DNA of 64,000 nt from Odobenus rosmarus divergens (GCF_000321225.1 NW_004452128.1:114623-178622); one strand, 5' to 3'. Positions 10,715-23,135 are shown, numbered from the stretch's first letter. Numbers and translations: made by a program. Notes: a model not told the origin generated them from the sequence alone.

Positions 10715-10916
10715 GGTTTTTTTTAAAAGATTTTATTTATTTATTTGACAGAGAGAGAGACACAGCGAGAGAGGGAACACAAGCAGGGGAGTGGGAGAGG
10801 GAAGAAGCAGGCTTCCTGCCAAGCAGGGAGCCCAATGCGGGGTTCGATCCCAGGACCCTGAGATCATGACCTGTGCCAAAGGCAGATGCTTAATGACTGA
10901 GCCACCCAGGCGCCCC
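10715..10916 (-). mobile_element. SINEC
   Basis: Full-length reverse copy. The TSD aagtttttac is at 10705-10714 and 10917-10926. Confidence 0.96.
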
Positions 10917-11079
10917 AAGTTTTTACATTTTAATTCCAGGATAGTTAACACATTTTACCTTACTTTTTTTTAACAGGTAACACATTTCAGTCTGTTGGTT
11001 CCATTAGTAAAGCTACATTTTTAACCAGAAAATGCAAACTTTAATGGAGATGAACTCCGAACGAAATGAATGAGACTTT

Positions 11080-11830
11080 TTGTAACTTCTACTTTTTACA
11101 GAATTGCAAGCTTACAGAATTGTTACAAGAATCCTATGAGAAGCCCTCATAGGCCCTTTACCTAGATACACCAGTTGTTTACATCTCCTCCTATTTGATT
11201 ATTCACTCTCTCTCTCTCTGAATCATTTGAAAATAAATTGGAGACATTATGCCCTTATAACCCCAAATACTAAATGTGTATTTTCTAAGAACAAGAATAG
11301 TCCCTTCCATAACCTCAATACAATTATTAAAACTAGGAAATTTACTGTTGTAACCCTGGTACTATTATTTCATCCAGAGTTTATATTCATATTTCATCAA
11401 TTTTCCCAATAATGTTCTTTATCACTCCCCCGCCGCCCAGGTCCAGGATCTAATCCAGGATCACGTGTTGCCATTAGCTGTCATGTCTCATTAGTGTCCT
11501 TTAATCTGAAACAGTTTCTCAGCCTTTGTGTCTGTTGTTTTTCATGATTAGATCCAGGCGGTGCATCTTCTGCATGAGGGCCACTCACTCCTTGCATCCC
11601 ACCAAGGGGTACATGACTTTCACTGCCCGTTGACTTTAAATTTGGTTTGATTAAGGTGATATAATCATTTATTTATTATAATTATATTTGACTATAATCA
11701 TTTGGTTAAGTCTTCTCTGCTGTAAATGAATCCAATTCCCTTTGTAATTAATAAGTATTTGTGAGGGAACTATTTGAGGATGTATAAAACCTTATTTCTC
11801 ATCAAACCCTACTAGGCTCTGACATCCCAT
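11080..11830. mobile_element. Old L1M-like fragment
   Basis: Blocks such as 'cattagtgtcctttaatctg', 'cagtttctcagcctttgtg', 'ttggttaagtcttctctgct' and 'tttgtaattaataagtattt' are typical of a diverged L1M segment found in mammalian genomes. I could not fix the orientation confidently. It has no coding capacity. Confidence 0.55.
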
Positions 11831-11845
11831 GTCTCCCATGTGTTA

Positions 11846-11903
11846 GTTCTCTCTCCCTCCCTCCCTGTCTCTCTTCCTCTCTCTCTTCCTCTCTCTCTCA
11901 TCC
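11846..11903. repeat. (CT)-rich simple repeat
   Basis: Runs of 'ctctctccctccctccctg' and 'ctcttcctctct' form an imperfect pyrimidine tract. Confidence 0.85.
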
Positions 11904-11999
11904 CTTTGGCTTACCTGACTTGTTCCTCACTGAGTAAAGCACACCCTAATTAGCTTCCTGAGAAGGGATGCATGGGTGGACACATTTTTAAGATTTCAC

Positions 12000-12890
12000 A
12001 TATTTGTGTCTTCAGTCTTCCCTCCTTCTGGAGTTGCTAGTTTCACTAATTATAGAATTCTATATTGAAAATTTTTCTTTATAATTGTGAGTGCATTGCT
12101 TTACTGTCTTCCAGCTTCTAATGTTGCTGTTGAGAAGTTGATGTCCTTCTAATTCTTAAAATTGTACTGTTTTTTCCTCTCCGAAAGTTAATTTTTTTTT
12201 TTTTTTTTACATCTTTGGTGGAGGCTCCCCCCCACCCTTCATTATGCTGGATACTCTCTGGGCTGTTCAATCTGGAAAATCATGCTCTTTGATGATGACA
12301 GTTGTTATGGGTATTCTTTCTTTTTAAAAAGGTCTACAAACTTCTTTTTTTTAAAGATTTTATTTATTTGTTTATTTTTTAGAGACAGAGAGCAAGTGAG
12401 GGGAGGAGGGCAGAGGGAGAGGAAGAATCTCAAGCAGACTCCATGCTGAGCACAGAGCCTGTCATGGGGCTCGACCCCACGACCCTGAGATCATGACCTG
12501 AGCTGAGATCAAGAATCGGACACTTAACCCACTGAGCCACCTAGGCACTCCATGGGTATTCTTTCTTTGATGATTTCTTCTTCTCTGTATTATCTGTCTT
12601 CTGCAGAACTCCTATTGTTGGGTGTTGAGTTCTGCATTGGTTTTCTGATTTTCTTTCATACTTTCTTCTCTTATTTACCTGTTTGACATTTTATTCTACT
12701 TTCTGGGGTAGTTTTTCAATTCCCCTCATCCAACGATTGAATTTTTCATTTTAGTTAATACATCATTACTTTCTAGGACCTCATTCTTGTTCTCTGGCTA
12801 TGCCTTATTTTCTGTCACCCCATTCTTGTTTTATAGATGTATTCTCTTGGAGAATTTTGCTATATAAATCCTTGACATTTTCTTCTGCTC
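12000..12890 (-). mobile_element. Old L1-like fragment (antisense), split by a SINEC
   Basis: T-rich sequence with the order 'cttccagcttctaatgttgc', 'cagaactcctattgttgggt', 'ctactttctggggtag' and 'ctcattcttgttctctgg'. It resembles the reverse complement of the ORF1 part of an old L1M or HAL1 element. It is diverged, so the family is uncertain. Confidence 0.5.
12324..12551 (-). mobile_element. SINEC with an extra 3' segment
   Basis: The TSD atgggtattctttcttt is perfect at 12307-12323 and 12552-12568. Between the left TSD and the SINEC A-tail lie about 20 non-SINEC bases (12324-12343). Read in element orientation, they run gaagtttgtagacc followed by TTTTT, a Pol III terminator. This is what a transcript reading through its own A-tail to a downstream terminator would leave: a 3' transduction. 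Confidence 0.93.
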
Positions 12891-12950
12891 CTACATTTTT
12901 CTTTTTTTTTTTTCTTTTCGTTTTCTACCGTCTCATGTTAGAATGCTAGG

Positions 12951-14149
12951 GGAAAAGTGTCTAACATGATATTGGAGGATGGTGTCTTATACAATAAAAC
13001 AGAACAAAACAAAAAAACAGAACAGAGGAAAACATGGAGAACAAGTACAAGCAAAAGGGAGAGATACTGGTTTGTCTGCATGTTAGAGAAGAACTCTGAT
13101 TGGAAGCTGTATGGATTTAGGTGGGACATGCGGGTAGTGGGGCTTCATCATAGGGTGATTGAGAGGCTATCTGGTTTTTCTCATTGGGGGTCCCAATTAT
13201 TAATATCTGTGTCTTTTCACTGGACATATTTAGTTTCTTCAGGGAGAAATCCTCCGATTACTTGCCTGGAGAAAAGACACCTTATATCCTGTGTTCTCGG
13301 AGGTGAGTGGGAAGAATGTGGCTGTCCAGCATATAGATGCTCACTTAATTCTCCTATTTTCCTTTCAGGTCCTACTCCTGTTTTCTAGTCAATTTATTCT
13401 CTCTGAGGTCATCATACAAAATACAACAGGAATTTAAAGGAAAAAAAATTCCACAAAACTACCAAGGCTACTGAGATTACAGTTAGTCTGTGCACAGTAG
13501 AAAAACAGCAAATTTGTCACATGATGGTCACATCCACAAAAGTCCTGACAAATTTCCAAATAGCAGCATCACAGAAGTCTGGGATCAAGTTATTTCTGCT
13601 TGGGAGTTAGTAACTTACAGAAAAGTTGCAAGGTTCCCTTAATTTTGCTGACTCCGTTTTAGTTTGTCTCAGACATGAGGTGCTTTTCTCTTTATGGCAT
13701 GAGATGTCCATGATTACCCATAAATGAGATGTTGTTTTGTTTCTACAGTTCCACCTAGTGGTCAAGTTTCTGGCCCTAAGGCACACAGTTAACCACATGG
13801 GTTTGTTTTTTGTGATTTTTTCATTTCCATATTCATTAACTTGATATTTTGTTTTATTTGATTCATAGTTTTATTTACACAGGTGTAAGACAAGGTGATG
13901 AAGGAGAAAAAGAAGCGGCACTCCTTGTGTGTGGTTAACAAAATTAGAGTCATAGATACTAAGACCTAAGAGTTAACTATTGTCTGGATGCTCTGTAGAT
14001 CTCCTACTCATATCTGCTTAAAGAATTTATTATTATCAGCTCATCTACCGAGAACAGGAACCAAGAACCCACCATTCATCTCTACTTGATTTTGCCTGCA
14101 GTACCTATATCTGTAAGGACATCTTTCTCAAGTTGGTCGATACCTCGTC
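12951..14149. other. No recognised gene
   Basis: The start may still be diverged LINE sequence ('acaataaaacagaacaaaac'). A 143-codon plus frame at 12957-13388 has no recognisable domain. The remainder to 14149 looks single-copy. Confidence 0.4.
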
Positions 14150-14945
14150 TGCTTGTGGTTCTGTGAGTTGACTGGGGATCAGCTGGGTGGTTCTTTGGCT
14201 GAATGTGATCTTGCCTGGGGCTGCATTCCTCTCGCCCCTCAACCGGGCTGGGACATCCAAGATGGCTCACCCACCTGCGACAGGATCCCCTGGCAGGATT
14301 GGTTGAGGCCGAGCTGCCTCTGGGCGAGTGCCCTGGGATTGAGAAGGTACTAGGGGCTCTAGACCTAAGAACCAGGCTGTGGGATGGGACAGGAGGGAGA
14401 CAAAGCTGGAGGCTGGCTCCAGAGTCTTGGCTGGCAGGGGCATCTAGAAGGCTGGGCCAGCTCGAATCTGGGTGGCTGGCCCTTTCTTTTTCTGTGGAGT
14501 CCTGGTTCCCTCTCTCTCGTCTGGCTTCTCCATGTGCTTTTGTCAGCAGGGTAGATAGCTGCACTTCCCGTGAGGCAGCTCAAGGCTCCCAAAGGTGGAA
14601 AGGCAGAATCTGCCAGGGCTTCTGAGGTCTCAGGCTCGGAACTGGCAGAAACTCACTGCTGCCATATTCTGTTGGTTTCAACAGTCACAGGCCGACCCAG
14701 ATTCAAGAGGATGGAAAATAATTTTTTTTGAAGATTTTATTTGTTTATTTCAGAGAGAGAGAGCACGGAGTGGGGCAGAGGGAGAAGCAGAGTTCCCCCT
14801 GAGTGTGGAGCCCGACGTGGGGCTCGATCCCAGGACCCCAGGATCATGACCTGAGCCAAAGTCAAGACGCCTAACTGAGCCATCCAGGCGCCCCAAGAGG
14901 ACGGAAGATACTTAACATCTCTTGGTGTGGAGAATGACAATCAAC
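14150..14945. mobile_element. Old interspersed repeat, family not assigned
   Basis: The blocks 'ggtctcaggctcggaactgg', 'ctgccatattctgttggttt' and 'cacaggccgacccagattca' occur in a known high-copy mammalian repeat, but I cannot name it with certainty. It is interrupted by the SINEC at 14721-14894. The 160-codon minus frame at 14082-14564 runs through it and is not taken as a gene. Confidence 0.4.
14721..14894 (-). mobile_element. SINEC
   Basis: Full reverse copy. The TSD is aagaggatggaaaata (14705-14720) against aagaggacggaagata (14895-14910), with two differences, so it is a moderately old insertion. Confidence 0.95.
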
Positions 14946-14981
14946 TTGGAATCATCTTTATTCTGCCCAACTAAACAAAAT

Positions 14982-15440
14982 CTGCGTTAGTTGCCTAGGG
15001 CCGCCATCACAAATTGCCACAAACCTGGTGGCTCAAAACAACAGAAACTTGTTCTCTCAACGTTGTGGAGGCCAGCTGTCTGAAAGCCAGGCTTGACATC
15101 AACAGGGCCGGGCGGCCTCCAAAGGCTCTCGAGAAGGTTCTCTTGCGGCGTGTGGCAGCACCTCTCCAATCTCTGCCTCGGTCTTCACGTGGCTTCTTTC
15201 CTATGTCTCTGTGTCACGGACACCCAACCCATTTCTCTGTCTCTCTTTCCCCTTTTTTTCTTGTAAGGACACCAGCCATCGCATTTGGGGCCCATCTTAT
15301 ATTCAGGATGACCTCACTCAAGATCCTTGAACTTGGCTGCATTTACAAAGGCCCTATTTCCAAATGAAGTCACATTCACAGGTACTGGGGATGAGGACTT
15401 GGATGTATCTTTTTGAGGGATACAATTCAAACTACATAGC
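14982..15440 (-). mobile_element. MLT1-type MaLR LTR
   Basis: Near full-length antisense LTR: 'gttagttgcctagggccgcc', 'ggtggctcaaaacaacagaa', 'gtaaggacaccagccatcgc', 'ccctatttccaaatgaagtc', ending near 'caattcaaactacatag'. Confidence 0.9.
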
Positions 15441-15604
15441 AAGCAAGACTCTTTTTATGTATCCCACTGGGAATACATTGTACTCTCTGGATATGCGGCT
15501 TCACATTTTAAATTGTTCTGGAAATTTTAGTCATTACTTTTTAAACTATTACCTGTCTTTTTTTCTTATATTTTCCTTCTGGGTTCATGGTCATATATAT
15601 TACA

Positions 15605-16034
15605 CCAGGGGCAATTTTTTTGGTGGGGCAGTAAAAGGCCAGAGAGTAAATATGTTAGGCTTTGGAGGTCATACAACGTCTATCACAAGTACCTAACTCC
15701 TTTGTAGTATGAAAGACGCCATGGGCAATACATACACCAATGTGTGGGGGTGTTCCAATAAAACTTTCTTTTTTTTAAAGATTTATTTATTTGACAGAAA
15801 GAGACACAGCGAGAGAGGGAACACAAGCAGCGGAAGTGGGAGAGGGAGAAGCAGGCTTCCCGCGGAGCAGGGAGCCTGATGAGGGGCTCGATCCCAGGAC
15901 CCTGGGATCATGACCTGAGCCAAAGGCAGACGCCCAGTGACTGAGCCACCCAGGCGCCCCCCAATAAAACTTCCTATGAGAACAGGTGGCCAGCTGGAGT
16001 TGGCACCTGGGCCAAAGTTTGCCAACCCCCGTGC
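15605..16034 (+). mobile_element. hAT-Charlie-type non-autonomous DNA transposon, split by a SINEC
   Basis: Begins 'caggggcaa' and ends 'gccaacccccgtg', which are diverged inverted termini. It contains 'aaatatgttaggctttggag', 'gttccaataaaacttt' and 'gaacaggtggccagctgg'. Without the SINEC it is about 230 bp, the size of a short hAT-Charlie element lacking transposase. Confidence 0.8.
15768..15960 (-). mobile_element. SINEC inside the DNA transposon
   Basis: Full-length reverse copy. The TSD is ccaataaaacttt (15755-15767) against ccaataaaacttc (15961-15973). The host element resumes exactly after the second TSD. Confidence 0.96.
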
Positions 16035-16166
16035 AAGCCCTTCTCATTCTTTTCTCCATACCTGTCACAGTTTGTCATATTTTCAGCTCTTTCTCTCTGC
16101 TGTATTCTGGATAAGTTCTTCAGATACATCTTCCAGTCTAGTCTCTCTTTAAGAGTGTAATCTACA

Positions 16167-16358
16167 GGGGCGCCTGAGTGGCTCAGTTGCTTTAACATCT
16201 GCCTTCAGCTCAGATCATGATCTCAGCCTCCCGGAATCGAGTCCCCTGTTGGGCTCCCTGCTCAGCGGGGAGCCTGCTTCTCCTTCTCCCTCCACCCCTC
16301 CACCCTGCTTGTGCTCTCTCTCTCTCAAATAAATAAATAAAATCCTTAAAGAAATAAC
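16167..16358 (+). mobile_element. SINEC
   Basis: 'ggggcgcctgagtggctcag' to 'aaataaataaataaaatcc' and a short interrupted tail. The TSD agagtgtaatcta is at 16152-16164 and 16359-16371. Confidence 0.96.
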
Positions 16359-16693
16359 AGAGTGTAATCTATGGTTTAACTTACCCATTGGGTTTTTTCT
16401 TCAACACTTATTAATTTTTAGACGTTCTGTTTGTTCTCCACCACCCTCCCCACCCCCGACCCAGTTCTACCAATTCATGCCCAATGGTCCTGTTGTTCAT
16501 TCACACATTATAAGTGTATCTGTTCTTCTTTAGACGTTTCATAGTCATAGTTCTGCATGCCATTGCTGGGGTAGAAACATCTATAGTCCTTGGGATTCTA
16601 AAGTTGTTTCTTGCTTCTGTTAGCTTTCATCCATAGTGACTTGCCTTCCCAAATATTTGTTGATTTTTGTTTATGAGGTTGTGCTTCATTTTT

Positions 16694-16884
16694 TTAAATT
16701 TTATTTTTTTTAAGGTTTTATGTATTTATTTGAGAGAGAGAGACAGAGACAGAGATAGCGACAGAGAGCACAAGCAGGGAGGAGAGGGAGAAGCAGGCTC
16801 CCTGCTGAGCAGGGAGCCCAATACGGGACGCATGACCTGAGCTGAAAGCAGACGCCTAACTGACTAAGCCACCTAGGTGCCCCA
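16694..16884 (-). mobile_element. SINEC with internal deletion
   Basis: The TSD gttgtgcttcattt is at 16678-16691 and 16885-16898. The segment usually reading 'gatcccaggaccctgggatc' is missing: 'atacgggacg' runs directly into 'catgacctgagc'. Confidence 0.95.
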
Positions 16885-16899
16885 GTTGTGCTTCATTTT

Positions 16900-18619
16900 A
16901 ATTTGTGTGGTTCCTGCAAACTAACTTGGGAAGCTTTCCTCCAAAAAGAATCTACATCTGCTTTTGCCAATAGATGGGGAAGCCCCCTTTCTCCCACGCC
17001 AGAGCATTTCACAGTCCTTCAAAGACTTTTTTTTATACAATAAGAATCTCAGATTTCGGTCCCCCTGTGGGACCCTGCCTCGGAGCAGCCCCACCCCTCC
17101 CTGTCACCTTAGCTTCAGGCCAGTTCCTGCCACTCAGATTCCCAGTTACCCCAATCTCATCTCCCTGCCTTTCAGCCAACCCCTGAGCATTCCTGCCCTG
17201 GTCCTTGGTGGTTTCTGCTCAGCTTCTGGTCATGGGAACCCGGTGACACCCATCTGTTCTCCCCCCCCCACCCCCGCCAGACTCAGCTTTCCCTGTCTGT
17301 CTATTTTATCACATCCCTGCAAATCTCTTCCACCTCCAGAAATACATCATGTCTGAGATCTTGCTGGGGAGCAAGTCAGCCCCAAGGCACCTATTGTTTC
17401 ATGGCCTGGAGACAGCTCTTTTGTGCAACTCAACTTCCGTGGACATACACACTTTGGTAACTTGTTTCATGCCACTTCGGACAGGAACAAATGGGCTTAG
17501 GTGCAGCCTCTTAGATCCCACCCTGCTGATAAATAGATGAGCTTTAGTGCCCACCAGATGGGGATCTATGTGGAAGAACATAGCCCTGGACACAAGGTAA
17601 AATTTTAGTTCACCTGTAAAGTTAGAATCACAAGAGACCCTCTACAGGCATTGTCCGGGACCCAGCCAAGCCCTTGGTTTCTCATTTCCAGCCTCAGTGT
17701 TGTCTCCCTGTCCTGTCCAGTGGACTATTCTGTACTCCCACCGTAAGACTTGCTCTGATAAAACGTTAGGGTAAATGTATAAATAAAACCATGCTTAAAG
17801 TGTGACCCTTTCCAGCAATATTAGTGTTTTGACTAGGGACAAGTCCAAAGGAAGGAAGTTCTAACTGCAAAATTTGGGGCATTGATCTTGTCATTTTGCA
17901 GGGTCCTAGGGGAGGCTTATTGCAATTCTGGGCCACTTGCTGGATCTGACAATTGAGACTGCTACATTTGGAGAGATGGCCTATAATTATTCCTGGCTTT
18001 AATAACATGAACAGCTGAAAGAATGTGGTACAGAATCCTCTTACACATGACCCCCTGCTGAAAAGACAAACAACCTGCTACACACTCAACATTTATTTAA
18101 ATCTCTGAACAGAGTTGTTCTCTGCTGAGTTATAACGAGGAGTGAGTTTTCCAAGGGTGTGATTTATGAGCCTTCCACAAATGGGTTTTAAATGGGGGCA
18201 CTGACAGTTTCACTCCAGCTAGGGCTGGGTTGAGGGCCCTTCGGCCCGGAGGAGCTGAAACGAGCCGGTGGGAGGCAGAGGGGAGGCCAGGTGGGTGGAT
18301 CGGGTCACCACGAGCCAGGGGCACACAGCCAGCCCCAGCTCTTCCATCTGTGAGCTCTTTCACTCAGCAACACTGGATTATTCGTTTTTGTTCCTCTCAA
18401 GGAAGAAATAACATACGTTGACAAGAAGATTGAAGGTGGGATCTCTCCTGTGCCACAGACGACCCCAGCAATGGAAACATTAGCGCATTTTCCTGCCCAT
18501 GCTTCTCTCTCTCCGTAGAACTGTCTGGTGGGTGAAGTTCGCATTTGCATGATTTTTTTTTTTTTTTCTTTTTCTTTCTCTGCTGTGGCATTCCAGCCAG
18601 GAGAGTGAGGATGCCACGG
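16900..18619. other. No recognised gene; single-copy-looking sequence
   Basis: 1.7 kb with no recognised repeat apart from a pyrimidine and poly-T run at about 18550-18582. C-rich frames at 16964-17356 lack domains. The GC content rises around 18220-18320. Confidence 0.45.
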
Positions 18620-19003
18620 TTGGCTGAGGAATGGTGCCCTAAAGGTATGTCCACATCCTAATCCCTGGAACCTGTGAATGTGACCTTGTTTGGAAAAAGG
18701 ACTTTGCAGATGTGATTAAGTTAAGGAGCCTGAGATAAGGAGCTCATCCTGGATTATCCAGGTGGGCCCTCGGTGCCACCACAGGAGTTCCTGGGGAGGC
18801 AAAGGGCGGTTAGACACAAGGAGGAGTGGGGGCGGGCAGAGATGGAAGTGATGCAGCCACAAGCCAGGATCACCAAGGACAGCGGGGACCCCGGAAGCCG
18901 GCAGAGCAAAGGAAGTGTCCTCCTCAGGCTCTGGGGACACCTTGACCTCACACTTCTGGCCTCCCGAACTGTGACAGAATACACCAGACGACTGATGCGG
19001 TTA
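18620..19003 (+). mobile_element. MLT1-type MaLR LTR
   Basis: Sense LTR order: 'tccctggaacctgtgaatgt', 'gcagatgtgattaagttaag', 'gatgcagccacaagccagga', 'cttctggcctcccgaactgt'. Confidence 0.88.
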
Positions 19004-20110
19004 TAGCTTATCTTACAGTAGATAGGCTCCTCACTGCTCTGGATGACAGAACGTGCAGCAAAGCTGTGTGCTCATAGTGTTTAGGGTGGTGGTGGTGGTG
19101 GTGCAATCCCGGGGAAGCCAGAGCGAGGGAGAAAGGGCAGTGAGGCCGAAAGGGGGACAGTGTGTTACCAGGCTGGCCCTGCTTCTCAGGAGAGCGTGGC
19201 TGCATGGCCTCGGGAGGCCTCTCAGGGGAGGTCATGTTGAACCACTGCTGCTTGGAACAGGCTGGTGTGTGGGGGGGGGCGGGGAGACGCGGGGCCAGGA
19301 AGGGCAGGTCATTTACTGCTGGCTCCTTCCTCTGGCTCTCCCAGGCAAAGATCATTCCATCCTTCCGGACTGTAGTTCCCAGCCGTTGCTAGAACCTTCG
19401 TGGGTCGGGTCAGACCAGACCTGGGTGCCAGGGCTGTTGCAGTTCTGCTGTGGGGGATGGGGCAGGGTGGAGGCTGTGCTCAGGCCTCACCCCTGGGGGA
19501 GGCTGGGAGGTTTGTGACCATGACAGCTTGAGTCCTCCCTGGGGCCATTCCAGCTGGTACTGAGGCCAGGAAGCTGGCAGGACTGGGGGCCTTGTAAACT
19601 GAGTCAGGCATCACCAAGGCTCTGGGTAGGTGGCCAGGGTAGACTTCCTCTTGTTCTGTGGAATTCCACAAATGGGGGAGAACTGAAGGCTCATTTGACC
19701 CAAGCACAAACACCCAGCCTGGGGTCCCCAGTGGTACAACTCAGGCACGTGACTCCACTTAGGTATTTGTCACCAGTTTCTGCTCATTGCATTCTCTCTT
19801 CTGCTCCTCTGCTCCTCACCCCGGTTGCTTGGCCCTTTCTGTTTCTCTTTGTCCCTTTGTTGGCTTCTATATCCTCTTCCATCTTATTCAGTTGCCTATC
19901 CAACTTTGCCATCCTTTGGGTTCAATTTCCCCTCCTATTTCTGCATTTGGTTAGACATTGTAAGAGAAATTCCCTTTAGCACATGGTTAGGGAATTGGGA
20001 AGGAGAAAAAGGTTCTGTAACAGACAAAATAGGCATCAGGGACACTGCTTTCTTTTGATGTTTCAAGCAAAAGAAAAGACTTAGAGGGAAGAGAACTTAA
20101 GTGGTTTTTA
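19004..20110. other. No recognised gene
   Basis: About 1.1 kb. It has a short (GTG)n run near 19085-19102 and a G-run cluster near 19270-19300 that could form a G-quadruplex. A 154-codon plus frame at 19053-19517 lacks any domain. Confidence 0.45.
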
Positions 20111-20124
20111 AATTGAATTTTGGT

Positions 20125-20316
20125 GGGGCGCCTGGGTGGCTCAGTTGGTTAAGCGACTGCCTTCGGCTCAGGTCATGATCCTGGAGTCCCGGGATTGAGT
20201 CCCACATCGGGCTCCCTGCTCAGCAGGGGGTCTGCTTCTCCCTCTGACCCTCTTCCCTCTCGTGCTCTCTATCTCTCATTCTCTCTCTCAAATAAATAAA
20301 TAAAATCTTAAAAAAA
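20125..20316 (+). mobile_element. SINEC
   Basis: Full head and tail. The perfect TSD aattgaattttggt is at 20111-20124 and 20317-20330. Confidence 0.97.
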
Positions 20317-20330
20317 AATTGAATTTTGGT

Positions 20331-21310
20331 GGAAGAAGGATGGGTCCAGGTCATGCAGATGTAAGCCATGTGTATATAGTCGAACTGTGGGGCCCCTCCT
20401 GGGGTCTCAGGTTTGATCCACAAAGGCAGACATGAGGGAATGGCCTCTTTGTTCAGATGAAGCACTGAAGGCCCCAGGATGCAGGGGGAGGGCAAGAGAG
20501 AAGGTGGACCCTGCTCTCAGCTCTGAATGGGATCCTAGATGTTCTCGCTCCAGCCCAGTGGGGTCTGGCTGAGGAGGGTGAATATTTCTGAGTGCCTGGG
20601 AGGGAGGTTTCTACAATGCCAGCCACCAGGTCCCTGAGGTGAGGGGGTCCTGTAGGCATAGGCTGTTGGATGGATTAGGGGCAAGACCAGAACAAGGGTG
20701 GGGTTGTTAGAGGCAGGGAATGTCATCAATGCCAAGAAAGGGGGTGATGAGAGTGGCCGTACAGAAAGTTGGAGGCTTCTGGGATTGACTAAGTCTTAAG
20801 CCTGGGACTCACCTGAGCAGCCTAAATTATCTGAAGAGTTACTGTAAAGTGAGTGTGTTTTAAATGGCAAGTAGCTGGCATTTCCCTTGACTTGCCAAGA
20901 TCAATATGTCCGCCACCAATAGAAATGGAGGCTCGAGAGGTTTAATCAAAATTATAGAAAACTGAGTATCTGTCGTCCCCCTTGCAAACCCAGGGGTCAG
21001 CAGGGATCTTATACTCGCTGCACAGGCTTTCTCCACAGCCCTTCGGGACTGCCTTGTCCCTGCTCTTGGGCAGGTTCACAGCTGGGTCCGAGACTGGGAA
21101 AGGCCAGCAGAGGTCCCGCTCGCTGAAGACTCAGGTTTTCATGGTGCTTTGGAGACAGCAGGTAGCAGGTGTGCGTGGTACCCCTCGGCCATGCCGATGT
21201 CCTGCCTGACAGCAGCTATGGGCAAAAAAGGTGGCCATAGCCTTTGAGGAGCTGGCTCCGTCGGGGCTGGTGGGCAACAGTTCTGTGCCAGTGAGGGCAA
21301 CAGTGAATAC
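20331..21310. other. No recognised feature
   Basis: About 980 bp between two SINECs with no recognised repeat. Short frames on both strands lack domains. Confidence 0.45.
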
Positions 21311-21325
21311 ATAAGGAGCACTTTA

Positions 21326-21512
21326 GGGGTGCCTGGGTGGCTCAGTTGATTAAGCATCTGCCTTCAGCTCAGGTCATGATCCCAGGGTCCTGGGATCGGG
21401 TCCGGCATCGGGCTCCCTGCTCAGCGGGGAGCCTGCTTCTCCCTCTGCCTCTGCCCCTGGCCCCCGCCTGTGCTCTCTCTCTCAAATGAATAAATAAAAT
21501 ATTTTTTAAAAA
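21326..21512 (+). mobile_element. SINEC (last before the SINEC-free block)
   Basis: 'ggggtgcctgggtggctcag' to 'aaatgaataaataaaat'. The perfect TSD ataaggagcacttt is at 21311-21324 and 21513-21526. The next SINEC is 16.4 kb downstream. Confidence 0.97.
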
Positions 21513-21526
21513 ATAAGGAGCACTTT

Positions 21527-22416
21527 TTTCTCCTCCTCAATCTAGCACTGATCACATTGGGTGCCCATTTAATTCAGACATTGATAATACCAAATGCGAC
21601 TTTATCTTCAGATGAAGAAGGTGGTTTTTACAGAGCTATGGGTCCCAAATTCCAGCCCTAACAGCTGTGGCCCCTGGCCCGTTCCACCACTGAAAGAGCA
21701 TTAGTGGTTGACACACTGAATCCTGGGGGCCACAGACCCTCCATGAGGTCCCAGGGTCATTGCAAGGGCCCTGAGAATCTACATGAATAATATTTCTCAC
21801 CAACACATCCGTGCCTCCGGTATTCAGATGTGTGCAGATGGTGATAATGGAATTAAATACACATTTATTTCAAGACCACTTGAGAATTCAGAGTTAATTT
21901 TTTGTCATGGTAAATTCTCTAAACCAACGGGAGCTACATATGGGACATGTGTCATTTGAGTGTGTGACACTGACCGTCACTTGTGTCACTTGTGTCCTTT
22001 CTGGGTGCTCTGGCTGGCTGACTTCCAGCTGCCCAAGGGCTCACTGGCCCCAGCAGCCTTCAGGCCATAAGAGCCAGGACACCTGCACCCCTCCCTGGCT
22101 GCCCTCCACTTGTGACTCTCCAGAGTAGGTGTATAAATACCCCAGGTCCCTCACCCCTTGCACGGGATAATTCTGAAGTGAGTGTTCTCCAAGTTTCCCT
22201 GTGGAATTAAGCCCAGCTACCAGACCTGAGAGCTGGCTTCCCAGCACGCTTTCAATCTTCCCCTTGTCACTATTCTACTTCCTATCAGCCATGTACATTT
22301 CTTGTACCTCAGAATAATAAACCATGTGCCTCCAACCCCAGTCTCACGATCTGTCTCCAGGAGGACCCAAACCAGACAGAGGATGTCTGAGCCATTTATT
22401 TTTTCTCTCCCTTCAC
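21527..22416. other. No recognised feature
   Basis: About 890 bp. The sequence near 22150-22380 ('aataaaccatgtgcctccaa' and surroundings) may be an old unassigned repeat. No coding signal. Confidence 0.4.
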
Positions 22417-23135
22417 CCTTTTTTATTGAGATATAAAGTATGTACAATAAAGAACACAGATATTAAGCAAATAGCTCAATAACTCTCTATTTGTTTATCT
22501 CTCTGTAACTACCACTATAACTACCACTCAGACCAAGCTATAGAGCATGCCTAACATCCCTGCAAGCTTGCTCACCCATCCCACTAGCAATAATAGCCTG
22601 AAAAATAACTACTCTTTTCACCTCTATCACCATAGATGAGCTTTTCCTCTTTTTGAACTTTATACAAATAGAATCACACAGTAAGTGCTCTTTGGGGTAT
22701 GGCTTCTTTTGTTTAACATTAAGTCTGTGAATGTTATTGCCTGTAGAAATTGCTTGCTGTTTTTTACTGCTATGTTATATTCTATTGTATGAATATCAGA
22801 CAATTAAAAAAAATTCTTTCAGCTATTAATGGGCATTCCTGAAGAAGGTTGTTTCCTTCCTCAGGCTATTAGGAATAAAGCTTCTTGTAAGTGTATTGTG
22901 GTGCACCCAAGCACTCAGGTCCCATGGGTAGATGTCCAGGAGCGGAATTGCAGGGCATAGACTATATGGAGGTTTAGCTTGAGTAGATACTGCTACATAT
23001 GTTCCAACACATTCGTAACAATTTACGTCTCCACCAACAGTGTGAGAGTTCTAGTTGCTCCAATCTTTGACAACACTTGATATTGTCAGTCCTTTAATTC
23101 TTAGCCATTCTGGTAGCTCATTGTGGAAAAAAAAC
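22417..23135 (-). mobile_element. L1M-type LINE-1 3' region
   Basis: Antisense L1 order: 'tttttattgagatataaagt', 'gaatcacacagtaagtgctc', 'ggaataaagcttcttgtaag', 'ctccaccaacagtgtgagag', 'tcttagccattctggtagct'. It is contiguous and not split by younger repeats. Confidence 0.85.

Noticed and set aside
12957..13388. 143-codon plus-strand open frame
   Set aside because: Starts in probable LINE-derived DNA; no domain or homologous pattern recognised.
14082..14564. 160-codon minus-strand open frame
   Set aside because: Runs through an old dispersed repeat; composition is low-information S, P and R.
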